The notes: generated from the sequence alone by a model not told the origin. A stretch of 64,000 nucleotides of DNA from an uncultured Bacteroidales bacterium (GCA_902762355.1 CACWNR010000001.1:62001-126000), one strand, 5' to 3'. Numbered from the stretch's first letter, positions 16,594 to 26,143 are shown. Numbers and translations are program-made.

Positions 16594-19500
16594 AATCTTC
16601 CTGGCACTCTTAGGTGGGGTGGCGGGCCTCGTGTTGTTACTGCTGATTGTAGTAGCAAGTGCGATTTATGTGCCTGCTCTCCGCAACAAAATACTCAACA
16701 AAGGAGTCGTTGTTGCCAACGAAAAGACCGATTTTGATATCGATTTGGGCGGGCTCTATCTGTCTCCTTTCCACCATTCCCCGATGGTGCTTTACCGTGC
16801 CTATAAGGGCGAAGCCGATCTGCCGCTCGAGGTGCAGATCGATAGTCTCTTTGTCGGTCATCGTGGGCAGGATACTTTGGCGTACGTGCGCGCGCTGCGT
16901 CTGAAAGCGACGGCGAAGACATCCAAAGTCCGTATTCAAAATTTTACGCAGATGCCAATCGAAGTGGAGCATCTGCATCTCGACCAAACGACATTTCACT
17001 CCGATAGTCTGATTGCCTCCGTTGGTATCGATGCCATCGTCGGCTTACTGGATGTGCGCAGTCCGGAACTGCTGATCGCCGAAGGCAAATACCCGCTTCA
17101 CGGGCTGCGGCTGGAGGATGCGGACGTGTTAATTGATCTGCGGAAGACTTCACCTGACACCACCGCCAAAGACACGACACCGTTCCGTTTGGCCTTCAAC
17201 CTGCCAGACGGCGAGTTACGTAATATCCACTACGCGATGACGCCCTTGAATCTGGACATCCGTACGCGTTCGCTGTCCACCGATGCACTGGTCGATGTGG
17301 GTGCAAACCGGTACGAGGCGCGGCGACTCAATGTAGGTGGATTCTCTTTCGGCTTGAACCAACTCCGCATCCCTGCAGACACGATCTACGGTGCGGCGTT
17401 CGTGGATTTGAAGAGCAACCTTATCACGAGTGACGGCCTGCATGTACGTTCCGATGAGATGGGTGCCAAAGCCGATCTCTATGCGACGCAGATGAATCTC
17501 GCCACCATGCGGGTGGAGGCCACCGGTGATGCCGAGTACCAAGGCAGCAAAGCGAGTCTGCGGGCATCGTACGATATCGACGACGAGGTCTATGATGCTA
17601 CGGTGCATATTGATCGCGTCAACCTGAGCCCGTTCCTCAAGGACTCAACGCGCGTGGTGCTCGCCGGCGATATAGAAGCGCAGGGTAGGGGGATCAATCC
17701 CAAACGTCCCATGCGGAGTCATGTCAAACTGCGGTTGGATGAAGCGATTTACGACAAGTTCAACCTCTCCCATACCCATTTTGAAGGATCCACGGATAGC
17801 GTCACTTCGCTGGCGCTATCCGTGCCGGGACTCAAGGCCGATGTGTCGTCTCCGATGCCGCTCATGACCTTGATCGATCGTATCTTACCGCTCGTTCAGA
17901 CCGTGAGTGACTCGGCGGTACTGCATGCCTTGACCTCATTGGAAGACCTGACGGTTTTAGATACGATCCGCCGTAAGATACCTGCTCTCCATGCCGATAT
18001 CGCGCTGCGCAAAGGCAGTCCGATACAGTTCATTATCGACAATACCGGTATCGCATTTGACAAGGTCGATGTAGCGCTGCGCTCCGATTCGCAGCAGACC
18101 ACATTCAAACTCTCGCCGCTTACCCTGTATCTGCCTGACTCGTTGCGTCTGCCGGCGGTAAAGGCCTCCACGGAGATTCGCATGATGGAAGGGTACACAA
18201 ATGCAATGCTCGCTGCCGACACACGCCTCACGGATGGTGCGATGAGTTTCTATGACCTATGTACAGACGCAGCGTTTCGGTTGGACTTGATGCGTGAAGG
18301 ACGTAACTTGTACGGCGGCGGGAAACTGCAACTGGATAGTATCAATTATGCCAATAAGGACTTGGGCAGTCATGCAGTCAACTTGCAGATAGCTCCCTCG
18401 TCCCTTTATGCCAATGCCCTGCGCGCAGATGTCCAATTGGATGACATCCCGCTCGAACTGATCAATAGTTTTGTGACGCTGCCGAGTGACATCGGCATCA
18501 CCGGTGCGGTGCGAGCATCGGCTTCCGTCGATGGTTTACCCTACAAACAGGACATCTCTGCACACGTACAACCGCTGGGTGTAACGGCCGAATACAAACC
18601 TTACGAGATAGCGATCGGGCTGGGTGAGACACCGATCATCATGCGTCACAACCACATCGATCTCAACGGCCTGCCTGTCTATGGTGTGGACAGTACGTTC
18701 ATCGCCCTCAATGGTGGTCTCGACCTCGATAGTATGCGGTTGGATATCACGCTGGCTGCGGATAGTTTTGCGCCGGTCAAACTGAACCAAGACGGACCGT
18801 TCCCCGTGTATGGAGAACTCGCCACCGATATCCGCGGTAGTGTTGTAGGACCGCTCGATAGTATCATCGCTGATGTCGATCTGACACTCCTGCCGGTGAC
18901 GGATATCACGTACCCCATCGATAAGAAGAACCTCGCGCAGGTCAAGCCCCACGGCACAGTGCACGTGCATTGTCCGGTGGCCAATATTGACTCGCTCGCT
19001 CTGGGCGGACAGATCAACGTTGATGACGGCTTCGTGCGGTACTCGCCCAAAGCGTACCCCATCATGCCTTTCCACGTGGACTCCGGCAGTCACATCGCTT
19101 TCTACGGTCCCATCGGTCAGACACGACTCGCTATCTCCGCTTCGCAGCAAGTGAAAGCCGATGTGGAGTCCGAAGGCGAAGACACGCGGCGTGTGGACTT
19201 CCGAACGGGTGTACGGGTCAACGGCATTGTGGACTCGATCGAGATACGTAGTATCGGTTTCTTCCTCGAAGCCCCGGACGACGAGACCATCACACGCGAG
19301 TTGGCAAGTTTAGATGAAGACACCCGCGAAGGACTTGCCGCCACTCTGCTTGCGACGGGTATGTACGTTGGCGAGAGTAACGTAGCGGCACAACGCGACG
19401 GATACGCCCTCTCTTCCGTTATCAACAGCCGCATCAATGCCGCGTTGGCAAACTCGAAAATGGGTAAGGTGGTGGACATCGACTTTAGTAGCGGCCAGAG

Positions 19501-21139
19501 CGAACACAACGCCGGGACAACCAATGACATGAATATATCGATTAGCAAATCCTTCTTTAAAGATAAGCTGCGCCTCACGTTAGGTACCTCGCTGACGGAC
19601 AATCCGGAGGTCAATAAAACGACCGGTATGTTCGCCAATTTCACCGCCGATTACAAGTTAACCAAAGACGGCAACGTCCTCTTGCGTCTCTACTCGCAGC
19701 GTGACTACAACAACGTTTTCGAGGGGGAACTCTATAAGTCCGGTCTTGCTGTACGAGCTACCAAGGACTGGCGGCGTAAACAACTCTTCCGTGGGGATAG
19801 CATCACCCGTACCTACGGTCTATCGGCCGATGCCGGCGTGGCGTATCGTTCGAATAATAGTATCGGACCTGACCTGACACTCAAATCGACCATCAGGAAC
19901 GTGCTCGGCAAAGGCGAGACATTCACGCTCAAAGGCAACGGCGCGTATTACTGGGCGCTGCGTAATCGACATCCGGGTGATCCGAGAAAGACCGATACGT
20001 ATAAACTCGGTCTCAACGCCTCGCTCGTCTTCCCGTACCTCCATTGGACAGGAGATAACAACCCACAAGGCGACACGCGGTACATGCTCGGCTACCAATA
20101 CGAGAACATCGCCGGCGGGTACGGCGTACATAAACTGAGCGGCTCGTTCACCTATTTCATCCGCTCGGCTCACTCTTCTTATATCACGCACGCGTTTACG
20201 CCTTTCTCGCTCTCTGTGGTGCTGATGAAAGCGGAGACGGACAGTCTGCTCAACAAAGCAGCCGAGTACCCGCAACTGATCAAGGTCATTGCCGGCGATG
20301 AGTTCATTCCGTCTATCGGGTATAACTTTATCTACGATAACTATCGCTCCAAACGCGCCGTGAATACGTTCTTGGATCTCGGCGTGAAGGAGTCCGGTAA
20401 CCTGATCAACGCACTCTATTGCCTCTTCGGCTACAACTGGAATACCAAAGAGAAACCACTCGGAAAGATTACCTTCAATCAGTTCGTCAAACTCACGGCT
20501 GAATTGCGCAATAAATTCAATTTTACGGACAAGATCTGTATCGCTACGCGACTCTTTGCCGGGGCGAATATTCCGCTGGGTAACTCACATTTCTCGCCCC
20601 TCTCGGAGGCCTTCTATACCGGTGGCCCCAATAGTCTTCGTGCCTCGTCGCCTTACGCCTATGGACCCGGTAACTTCTATTCGGCGAAATACAACCAGAA
20701 CTTCTTCCACTCCGGTGACGTGAAGCTCGAGGCTAATTTCGAATTCCGCTTCCCGATCGTGTGGAAACTATACGGCGCAGCGTTTCTGGATGCCGGTAAC
20801 GTGTGGAACTGGTACTCGACCGTGGATCTGTTTAAGGCCGCCGGATACGATGACTACCTCACGCGCCTCGAGATACCCGAGACCCTCTATGACGGCATCA
20901 TCAACAATCCTGAGTTTGCCAAGCAGATCGCTCTCGGCACAGGTGCCGGTCTGCGTCTGGATATAGACGGACTCGTTGTACGCCTCGATATCGGTGTCGG
21001 TATTCATGCACCGTACCAGACCTTCAAGTACGACAAAGAAGGTAAACCCGACTTGAACAAACCCATAAAATCTTATTATAATATTCCATCCGCACTTGAT
21101 GCCATCCGCATCAATTTCGGTATAGGTTATCCATTCTAA
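16571..21139 (+). CDS. TamB translocation module fused to a TamA/TamL-type Omp85 barrel
   Basis: A continuous 1522-residue frame. Residues 8-33 form an inner-membrane signal anchor; about 40-1070 is the long beta-helical TamB/AsmA-like body, ending in a clear DUF490 region (GFFLEAPDDETITRELASL, LLATGMYVGES, FKDKLRLTLGTSLTD, YSQRDYNNVFEGELYKSGL). About 1075-1522 changes to an Omp85/D15 barrel: TIRNVLGKGETFTLKGNGAYY, the loop-6-like FYTGGPNSLRASS near 1350, AFLDAGNVWNW, and terminal Phe in INFGIGYPF. TamB normally spans the periplasm and docks on a separate TamA; here both are one chain and no POTRA repeats are seen between them. There is no ATG near the start: it must use TTG at 16571 or GTG at 16574, inside the upstream gene, which implies translational coupling. 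Confidence 0.85.
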   Translation: MVFRRISKIFLALLGGVAGLVLLLLIVVASAIYVPALRNKILNKGVVVANEKTDFDIDLGGLYLSPFHHSPMVLYRAYKGEADLPLEVQIDSLFVGHRGQDTLAYVRALRLKATAKTSKVRIQNFTQMPIEVEHLHLDQTTFHSDSLIASVGIDAIVGLLDVRSPELLIAEGKYPLHGLRLEDADVLIDLRKTSPDTTAKDTTPFRLAFNLPDGELRNIHYAMTPLNLDIRTRSLSTDALVDVGANRYEARRLNVGGFSFGLNQLRIPADTIYGAAFVDLKSNLITSDGLHVRSDEMGAKADLYATQMNLATMRVEATGDAEYQGSKASLRASYDIDDEVYDATVHIDRVNLSPFLKDSTRVVLAGDIEAQGRGINPKRPMRSHVKLRLDEAIYDKFNLSHTHFEGSTDSVTSLALSVPGLKADVSSPMPLMTLIDRILPLVQTVSDSAVLHALTSLEDLTVLDTIRRKIPALHADIALRKGSPIQFIIDNTGIAFDKVDVALRSDSQQTTFKLSPLTLYLPDSLRLPAVKASTEIRMMEGYTNAMLAADTRLTDGAMSFYDLCTDAAFRLDLMREGRNLYGGGKLQLDSINYANKDLGSHAVNLQIAPSSLYANALRADVQLDDIPLELINSFVTLPSDIGITGAVRASASVDGLPYKQDISAHVQPLGVTAEYKPYEIAIGLGETPIIMRHNHIDLNGLPVYGVDSTFIALNGGLDLDSMRLDITLAADSFAPVKLNQDGPFPVYGELATDIRGSVVGPLDSIIADVDLTLLPVTDITYPIDKKNLAQVKPHGTVHVHCPVANIDSLALGGQINVDDGFVRYSPKAYPIMPFHVDSGSHIAFYGPIGQTRLAISASQQVKADVESEGEDTRRVDFRTGVRVNGIVDSIEIRSIGFFLEAPDDETITRELASLDEDTREGLAATLLATGMYVGESNVAAQRDGYALSSVINSRINAALANSKMGKVVDIDFSSGQSEHNAGTTNDMNISISKSFFKDKLRLTLGTSLTDNPEVNKTTGMFANFTADYKLTKDGNVLLRLYSQRDYNNVFEGELYKSGLAVRATKDWRRKQLFRGDSITRTYGLSADAGVAYRSNNSIGPDLTLKSTIRNVLGKGETFTLKGNGAYYWALRNRHPGDPRKTDTYKLGLNASLVFPYLHWTGDNNPQGDTRYMLGYQYENIAGGYGVHKLSGSFTYFIRSAHSSYITHAFTPFSLSVVLMKAETDSLLNKAAEYPQLIKVIAGDEFIPSIGYNFIYDNYRSKRAVNTFLDLGVKESGNLINALYCLFGYNWNTKEKPLGKITFNQFVKLTAELRNKFNFTDKICIATRLFAGANIPLGNSHFSPLSEAFYTGGPNSLRASSPYAYGPGNFYSAKYNQNFFHSGDVKLEANFEFRFPIVWKLYGAAFLDAGNVWNWYSTVDLFKAAGYDDYLTRLEIPETLYDGIINNPEFAKQIALGTGAGLRLDIDGLVVRLDIGVGIHAPYQTFKYDKEGKPDLNKPIKSYYNIPSALDAIRINFGIGYPF

Positions 21140-21153
21140 AAATCAACACTATT

Positions 21154-21375
21154 ATGAACAGTTTATCAAAAGGTTTGGCACTCTTCATCGGAGGTGCAAT
21201 CGTAGGAGCCGCTGCGGCTGTGTTACTCACTCCCAAGAAAGGCGAGGAGGTTCGTCAGGAATTGGCAGATTTGGCTGCTGAGGCTAAGAAACGTGCGCAG
21301 GATTACTGCGAGCAAGTGAAACAACAAATAAAGGCAGAAGATGGAAAACTCAATTCTCAACCAAGTCAAAAATGA
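21154..21375 (+). CDS. YtxH-domain small membrane protein
   Basis: A 73-residue protein with one glycine/alanine-rich membrane helix (LALFIGGAIVGAAAAVLLTP) and a charged helical tail (KKGEEVRQELADLAAEAKKRAQ), the plain YtxH layout. Such proteins are often paired with a holin-X-type membrane protein, as here, and are linked to envelope stress; the molecular role is unknown. It overlaps the next gene by 35 bases. Confidence 0.88.
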   Translation: MNSLSKGLALFIGGAIVGAAAAVLLTPKKGEEVRQELADLAAEAKKRAQDYCEQVKQQIKAEDGKLNSQPSQK

Positions 21376-21847
21376 ACTGACGGAACTCGGTAAGTCAGTA
21401 GGTGAGATAGGCAAACTGCGCCTCATCGGCATCATCAGCCGTGTGCTGGGTTTGTTCCTGCTCATCCTGACAGTCGTACTGTGCGTACTGGCACTCTTCA
21501 CGTTCGGCGCTGTGGCTGCCATCGATGCGATGTCCGCTTGCATGCCTGTTTGGGCTGCGGCACTGATCATCGGTAGCGCGTACATCGTGCTCATGGTGCT
21601 GGCTATCCTTTGCCGCCGACCGCTCTTTATTAACCCGTTCATCAAACTACTCTCCAAGCAGATCAAATCGGAAGAGGAATTGGCGCTGAAGATCATGGAA
21701 GCCGAGCATAAAGTAGAGCTTCAGCACGTGCGTATGCGTGCCCAAGTGGAGAACGTGACGCGTGAAATGAACTTCTATGCCGGTCTTATCACGCGTGCAT
21801 GGAGAGCTATCAAAAGACTGTTTCAATTGAAAGATGGCAAAAAATAA
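21341..21847 (+). CDS. Holin-X superfamily III (DUF1469-like) membrane protein
   Basis: A 168-residue protein with two adjacent membrane helices (about 27-60 and 70-95) between amphipathic ends. The family is annotated as phage holin by homology only; in Bacteroidetes it is a core chromosomal gene next to ytxH. Nothing phage-like surrounds it, so a lysis role is unlikely. It overlaps the GH3 gene by 14 bases. Confidence 0.8.
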   Translation: MENSILNQVKNELTELGKSVGEIGKLRLIGIISRVLGLFLLILTVVLCVLALFTFGAVAAIDAMSACMPVWAAALIIGSAYIVLMVLAILCRRPLFINPFIKLLSKQIKSEEELALKIMEAEHKVELQHVRMRAQVENVTREMNFYAGLITRAWRAIKRLFQLKDGKK

Positions 21848-23708
21848 CAAACCCTATTTGGATCAACAAGGCCGGGCGTTGCCGTACCCGTGGCTCATCA
21901 ATCTGATGCTGATGCTGGTGGGCGGTTCTCAGACGCTACGTCTGCGTTTCTGGAGTCGCAAACCCCGTCACATTGCGGAAAAGACGCTTCGTGATATCCT
22001 GACTATCTCGCGCGACACGGTCTATGGCCGCGAGCATCATTTCGATCGTATCCTGAGTGCAACGACGGCGGAGGATCTCTTTCGGCTCTACCGCCTCTAT
22101 GTGCCGGTGAATAACAGTTTCGAGACCTTGCGTCCGTACGTGGAGCGGCATAAGCACGGAGAGGAGAATGTCCTCTTCCCCGGTAAACCGGATATGTACG
22201 CTACGACATCAGGTACGACCTCGGAGCCCAAATGGATCCCCATGACGCATAAGTACCTCAAAGACGTGTATGGCAAGATGAGCCATATATGGACGTGGAA
22301 CTTTGTGAAGCACCGCAGTCGTATCTTCGGTGGACATATCTTCACTACCGTCGGTAAGGAATGCGAGGGTTACGCACCGGACGGCACGCTCTTCGGTGCT
22401 GTAAGCGGTGTGCTCGTGCGCGATATCCCGGCGATCATCAAGAAGCATTACACGAGTCCGGCGGCCGTCATGTCTATACCTGACTACACGGCGCGTAACT
22501 ACGTGCTGATGCGTTTGGCGCTCCAGCATCGTGACGTCACCTTATGGGCGACTGCCAACCCCTCGACCATCCTCGAGTTGTTGCGCGTGATGAACGAGAA
22601 CATCGACGAGATGATCACCGACATCGAGAAAGGCACCATCTGCGAGGACTTCGACATCCCGTACGAGATTCGTTCGGAGCTGGATGCGTATATGTCTCCG
22701 AAGCCCGAACGCGCTGCAGAGTTGCGTCAGATACTCGCCGAGAAGGGGCATCTGTACCCGCGGGATTTCTGGCCGTGGTTGCAGTATTTCAGTACGTGGA
22801 AATGCGGTAACACCAAGATCTACATGGAAAAATTCATGGATCAGTTCGATTGGAACAAGACCTACTATCAGGAGTTGGGCTATATCGCTACCGAATGCCG
22901 TTTCGGTTTCTCGCTGGACGACACGAACGAGTCGGTGCTCTTCCCGCAGTTCCATTACTACGAGTTCGTGGAGGAGTCTGAGTTAGACAGTCCTCGCAAA
23001 CATTTCCGTCAGATAGACGAACTGGAGCTCGGAAAGCGTTACTGCGCGTACGTGACCACCTACTCGGGTCTGTTCCGATATAATATGAACGACCTCGTGG
23101 AGGTGGGCGGTAAGTACAAAGAGACCCCGACCGTGCATATGGTATCGAAAGTCAACGGCATCGTCTCCATGACGGGCGAGAAACTGTATGAACCGCAGTT
23201 CATGGATGCTGTCCACCAGGCAGAGGAAGAGACGGGGATTAAGACCAAGTTCTTTGTCGGTTTTGCCGATGTGGAGGAGTCCAAGTACCATTTCTACTAC
23301 GAGTTCGCGGACGAGAAGATACGTCAGGAACAGGCGGAGGAGTTCACCAAAGTGGTGGACGAGAAACTGCAGCATATCAACCTCGAGTACGAGTCCAAAC
23401 GGCAGTCGTTCCGTCTGCATGAACCCGAGACACATATTCTCCTATCCAACGCGTACGCACGCTTCAAGGCCGCGTGTCTGAAGGATGGCTTCCGAGACGG
23501 ACAGTTTAAGTTCAACTTGCTGATGCAGGATGAAAAACGCCGCACGAAGTTCAATATGCTGCAGCGCTGGGAGAACCGCTTCGAGAAGATGAGTGAGAAC
23601 ATTATTAACAGAGCAAATAAGATAGATGACAGACAAAAAGAACGCGCCAAAAGGCGTACTGAACGGCGTACAAACCGTCGTACTCGATCTGGACGGGACG
23701 CTGTATGA
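21834..23708 (+). CDS. GH3-family adenylate-forming enzyme
   Basis: A 624-residue protein matching the plant GH3 acyl-acid amido synthetase fold. The phosphate-binding loop YATTSGTTSEPKWIP sits at about 122-136, the GLFRYNMNDLVEV and SMTGEKLYEPQF segments correspond to the adenylate-binding core, and the C-terminal lid follows. Plant GH3 enzymes activate carboxylic acids with ATP and join them to amino acids; the substrate of the bacterial members is unknown. The last 20 residues (KRRTERRTNRRTRSG) are strongly basic and come from a 12-base repeat shared with the overlapping HAD gene. Confidence 0.88.
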   Translation: MAKNNKPYLDQQGRALPYPWLINLMLMLVGGSQTLRLRFWSRKPRHIAEKTLRDILTISRDTVYGREHHFDRILSATTAEDLFRLYRLYVPVNNSFETLRPYVERHKHGEENVLFPGKPDMYATTSGTTSEPKWIPMTHKYLKDVYGKMSHIWTWNFVKHRSRIFGGHIFTTVGKECEGYAPDGTLFGAVSGVLVRDIPAIIKKHYTSPAAVMSIPDYTARNYVLMRLALQHRDVTLWATANPSTILELLRVMNENIDEMITDIEKGTICEDFDIPYEIRSELDAYMSPKPERAAELRQILAEKGHLYPRDFWPWLQYFSTWKCGNTKIYMEKFMDQFDWNKTYYQELGYIATECRFGFSLDDTNESVLFPQFHYYEFVEESELDSPRKHFRQIDELELGKRYCAYVTTYSGLFRYNMNDLVEVGGKYKETPTVHMVSKVNGIVSMTGEKLYEPQFMDAVHQAEEETGIKTKFFVGFADVEESKYHFYYEFADEKIRQEQAEEFTKVVDEKLQHINLEYESKRQSFRLHEPETHILLSNAYARFKAACLKDGFRDGQFKFNLLMQDEKRRTKFNMLQRWENRFEKMSENIINRANKIDDRQKERAKRRTERRTNRRTRSGRDAV

Positions 23709-24258
23709 CAAGACGGGGCTGGCGAGACGCATGGTGCGCCGCCTATGGTGGTGCCTGCCCCTCTTAGCCGCCGAAAGACTGGCACGTAAAAACATGCACT
23801 ATGTGCAATACGCCTCCGAAGAAGAGTTCTTTGGGGCTTTCTTCCGGCATATGTCCCGCGGACACTGGTGGACAAGAAGCATGGCTGCTACCTGGTATCA
23901 TACCACCTACATGCCGACGATGATACGCCTCATTCGGCGGTATCATTCCCCGCGACCCGAAGTGATGGCGCTGGTAGAAGAGGCGAAGGCGAAGGGACTG
24001 CAGTTAACAATCTATTCGGACTACGGCTGTGTGATCGAGAAGCTCGAAGCACTCGGCATTGACCCGTCGCTGTTTGACCTGATGGTGTCTGCGCCTGAGT
24101 TAGGAGCCCTCAAGCCCTCCGAACCATGTGCCCGGAGAGTGATGGAATTGCTGAATGCGAAGCCTGAGACCACGCTCTTTGTGGGTGACCGCGAAGATAA
24201 AGACGGGGCTTCAGCAAAAGCCGTGGGGGCACGATTCTTGCTAATTGATGATTTATAA
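23626..24258 (+). CDS. HAD-superfamily phosphatase
   Basis: A 210-residue protein. Motif I VVLDLDGTLYDKT (about 18-30) carries the nucleophile Asp, motif II is TIYSDYG, and VGDREDKDG near the C-terminus is motif IV with the metal-binding acidic residues; GALKPS supplies the motif III Lys. The aromatic- and arginine-rich cap (MVRRLWWCLPLLAAERLARK) is unusual for a soluble phosphatase and suggests membrane contact. It starts 83 bases inside the GH3 gene in another frame. Confidence 0.87.
   Translation: MTDKKNAPKGVLNGVQTVVLDLDGTLYDKTGLARRMVRRLWWCLPLLAAERLARKNMHYVQYASEEEFFGAFFRHMSRGHWWTRSMAATWYHTTYMPTMIRLIRRYHSPRPEVMALVEEAKAKGLQLTIYSDYGCVIEKLEALGIDPSLFDLMVSAPELGALKPSEPCARRVMELLNAKPETTLFVGDREDKDGASAKAVGARFLLIDDL
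23651..23686. repeat. 12-base tandem repeat coding in two frames
   Basis: Three 12-base units share GGCGTAC or GTCGTAC (23653, 23665, 23677). In the GH3 frame they read RRTE RRTN RRTR; in the HAD frame they read GVLN GVQT VVLD, leading into the catalytic motif. Confidence 0.75.
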
Positions 24259-24289
24259 TTTATAATTTATAATTGATAATTGATAATTG
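24255..24289. repeat. 7-base tandem array, unit ATAATTG/T
   Basis: Five units in exact phase (ATAATTT twice, then ATAATTG three times). The array covers the HAD stop codon and ends directly against the ATG of the acyltransferase, so it occupies the whole ribosome-binding region. Confidence 0.9.
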
Positions 24290-25171
24290 ATGAATAAACG
24301 ATATCAAGATCTGAAAGTGACGGAGGGTACGTATGTGCCGCCGGTGACGATCGACTATCCGGAAGACGATCCGTACGAGGGTCTGTACAAGCCGGTTTAT
24401 GACCGCGATTTTCCGGAAGTAGATGCTACCTATCCTTATGTGGACGACCGTTTCGGAAGACGCCTTCTTATATGGTGCGGCTGCAATGTGGTGTTGCGCC
24501 TGTTGGGGCTTATACTGCGCCTGAAATACGGTTTACGATGGAAGATGGAAGGTGACAAACACTGGTCACGTTGCTCATGGACGCTCCGCCGCAGACTGCG
24601 CAAATACGACTTGAGTCACGGCGCCATCACGATTGCCAACCACTGTTACCGCCATGACTGCGCATCGGTGTTGAGTTCGATCCACGCCTCGCATCATCTG
24701 CGTATCCCGATGTTCGCACCGAACTTCCGCACCAAAGATCAGATGTTCCTTTGCATGGTGGGCGGTATTCCTATCCCTGCTCCGGAGGCAGGTTTGAGTG
24801 CAATGAAAGCTTTCAACGCCGCTTTCGATGAGTTCCACCGCCGCGGGTATTGGTTTCATATCTTCCCCGAGGCCAAACGCTGGGATTGGTACAAGCCGCT
24901 GAGGCCTTTCCAGAAGGGCGCTTTCACGATGGCGTACAAGTACAACAAACCCATTATTCCTTTTGCGGTTACCTATCGTGAGCGAACGGGTATATGGCGT
25001 TTGTTTGGACCCAAAGATGAACCCCTGACGCAGGTCATAATGGGGGCACCTATCTTCCCGGATACGACTCAACCGAGGGCGGCGGAGACTGAACGATTAT
25101 TGAACGAAACACATGCAACCATATGTCGGTTAGCGGGAATAGAACACAATACGTGGCCGTCGCAGCGCTGA
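24290..25171 (+). CDS. PlsC-like 1-acyl-glycerol-3-phosphate acyltransferase
   Basis: A 293-residue protein; the ATG at 24290 is preferred to the TTG one codon earlier. After a membrane segment (about 60-82) comes ITIANHCYRHDCAS with the HX4D catalytic dyad, then PMFAPNFRTKDQ, and FHIFPEAKRW in place of the EGTR substrate loop, followed by KPIIPFAVTY. It would acylate a lysophospholipid-type substrate at the inner membrane. A second acyltransferase of a different subtype lies at 30977-32020. Confidence 0.85.
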   Translation: MNKRYQDLKVTEGTYVPPVTIDYPEDDPYEGLYKPVYDRDFPEVDATYPYVDDRFGRRLLIWCGCNVVLRLLGLILRLKYGLRWKMEGDKHWSRCSWTLRRRLRKYDLSHGAITIANHCYRHDCASVLSSIHASHHLRIPMFAPNFRTKDQMFLCMVGGIPIPAPEAGLSAMKAFNAAFDEFHRRGYWFHIFPEAKRWDWYKPLRPFQKGAFTMAYKYNKPIIPFAVTYRERTGIWRLFGPKDEPLTQVIMGAPIFPDTTQPRAAETERLLNETHATICRLAGIEHNTWPSQR

Positions 25172-26070
25172 TCGTGTCGATGATCATCTGGTCGGTGAGC
25201 GGCATCGCTATCAAGCATGCATTGGCTGTCTTACCGCCGTTCACGATGATCGTGATGCGTTTTGTGCCGTCGGTGCTCCTGATGCTCATCATTGGTCTGG
25301 TGCGCCGCAAGCACTCGCTTTTCTGTCTGCAGCGTCTGGAATGGCGAGACGTACCTCTCTTTCTCATTGCGGGTTTCTGTCAGCCGTTCCTTTATTATCT
25401 GCTGGAGACCTACGCCTACGATGCGCTTAATAGTCCGACTATCGCAGAGACTTTGCTCTCCACCTCGCCGCTACTCAGCCCGATTTTTGCGGCAGTGCTA
25501 CTGCGGGAACGGGTGACGAAGTACAACATCCTTGGTATCCTCATCTCGACGGCAGGAGTCTTTGCCCTCATGTTGGCGGGGAGTACGAACTACTCGATCG
25601 GTAGTTACTGGGGTATCCCTCTGGCTTTCGCTGCCGTCTCGGCTGCCGTCATTGACTCCATCATGATGCGCAAAGCACCACTCAAATACAGCTCGCTCTC
25701 CTTCGTGTTTTACACCCAACTGGTGAGCCTCTGTTTCTTCATCCCGATCTGGTTCATCAAGGAAGGCCCTTCAGCGATTTTAGATTTAAGATTTCAAATT
25801 TCAAATATAGAGGTACAAACTGCTCTTTGGTGCGTTGGTTACCTCACCGTCTTCGCCTCTGTGACTGCGTTCATCCTTTTCTGCTACGCCCTGCGCCAGA
25901 TCGGTGTTACGCAGGCGAATGCCTTCAATAATATCCGTCCCGCCTTCACGGCACTATGGATGTTTCTATTTTTCGGCGAACACTTGCCGCTCGCCAAATG
26001 GATAGGTATGGGTTTAATCATTTTCGGATTATTTGTGTGCCAAAAGCAAGAAAAAGTTTCCGATTCTTAA
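25123..26070 (+). CDS. EamA/DMT-family transporter
   Basis: A 315-residue protein with ten membrane helices in two EamA halves (IIWSVSGIAIKHALAVLPPF near the start; FNNIRPAFTALWMFLFFGEHLPLAKWIGM in the second half). Members export or import small metabolites; the substrate is unknown. It overlaps the acyltransferase by 49 bases. A 7-base array encodes the loop ILDLRFQISNIE between helices 6 and 7, which is probably why this loop reads oddly. Confidence 0.88.
   Translation: MSVSGNRTQYVAVAALIVSMIIWSVSGIAIKHALAVLPPFTMIVMRFVPSVLLMLIIGLVRRKHSLFCLQRLEWRDVPLFLIAGFCQPFLYYLLETYAYDALNSPTIAETLLSTSPLLSPIFAAVLLRERVTKYNILGILISTAGVFALMLAGSTNYSIGSYWGIPLAFAAVSAAVIDSIMMRKAPLKYSSLSFVFYTQLVSLCFFIPIWFIKEGPSAILDLRFQISNIEVQTALWCVGYLTVFASVTAFILFCYALRQIGVTQANAFNNIRPAFTALWMFLFFGEHLPLAKWIGMGLIIFGLFVCQKQEKVSDS
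25776..25810. repeat. 7-base tandem array inside the EamA gene, unit GATTTCA
   Basis: Five units in exact phase (GATTTTA, GATTTAA, GATTTCA, AATTTCA, AATATAG), read in frame as a short loop. 35 bases is not a multiple of three, so any insertion must have included flanking bases to keep frame. Confidence 0.82.
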
Positions 26071-26075
26071 GATTT

Positions 26076-26107
26076 TTTGCAAATACAAAATATATTTTGT
26101 AACTTTG
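26076..26107 (+). promoter_or_regulatory. Promoter of the steroid reductase operon
   Basis: TTTG at 26076-26079, a 20-base spacer and TAACTTTG at 26100-26107. It lies just after the EamA stop, so the next three genes form their own unit. Confidence 0.82.
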
Positions 26108-26143
26108 TACGCTTTTTTGGTGCGAATTTAATAACAAACAATT

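Noticed and set aside
21341..21847. Holin-like gene as a sign of prophage
   Set aside because: The holin-X family is a normal chromosomal partner of ytxH in Bacteroidetes and no phage gene is near.
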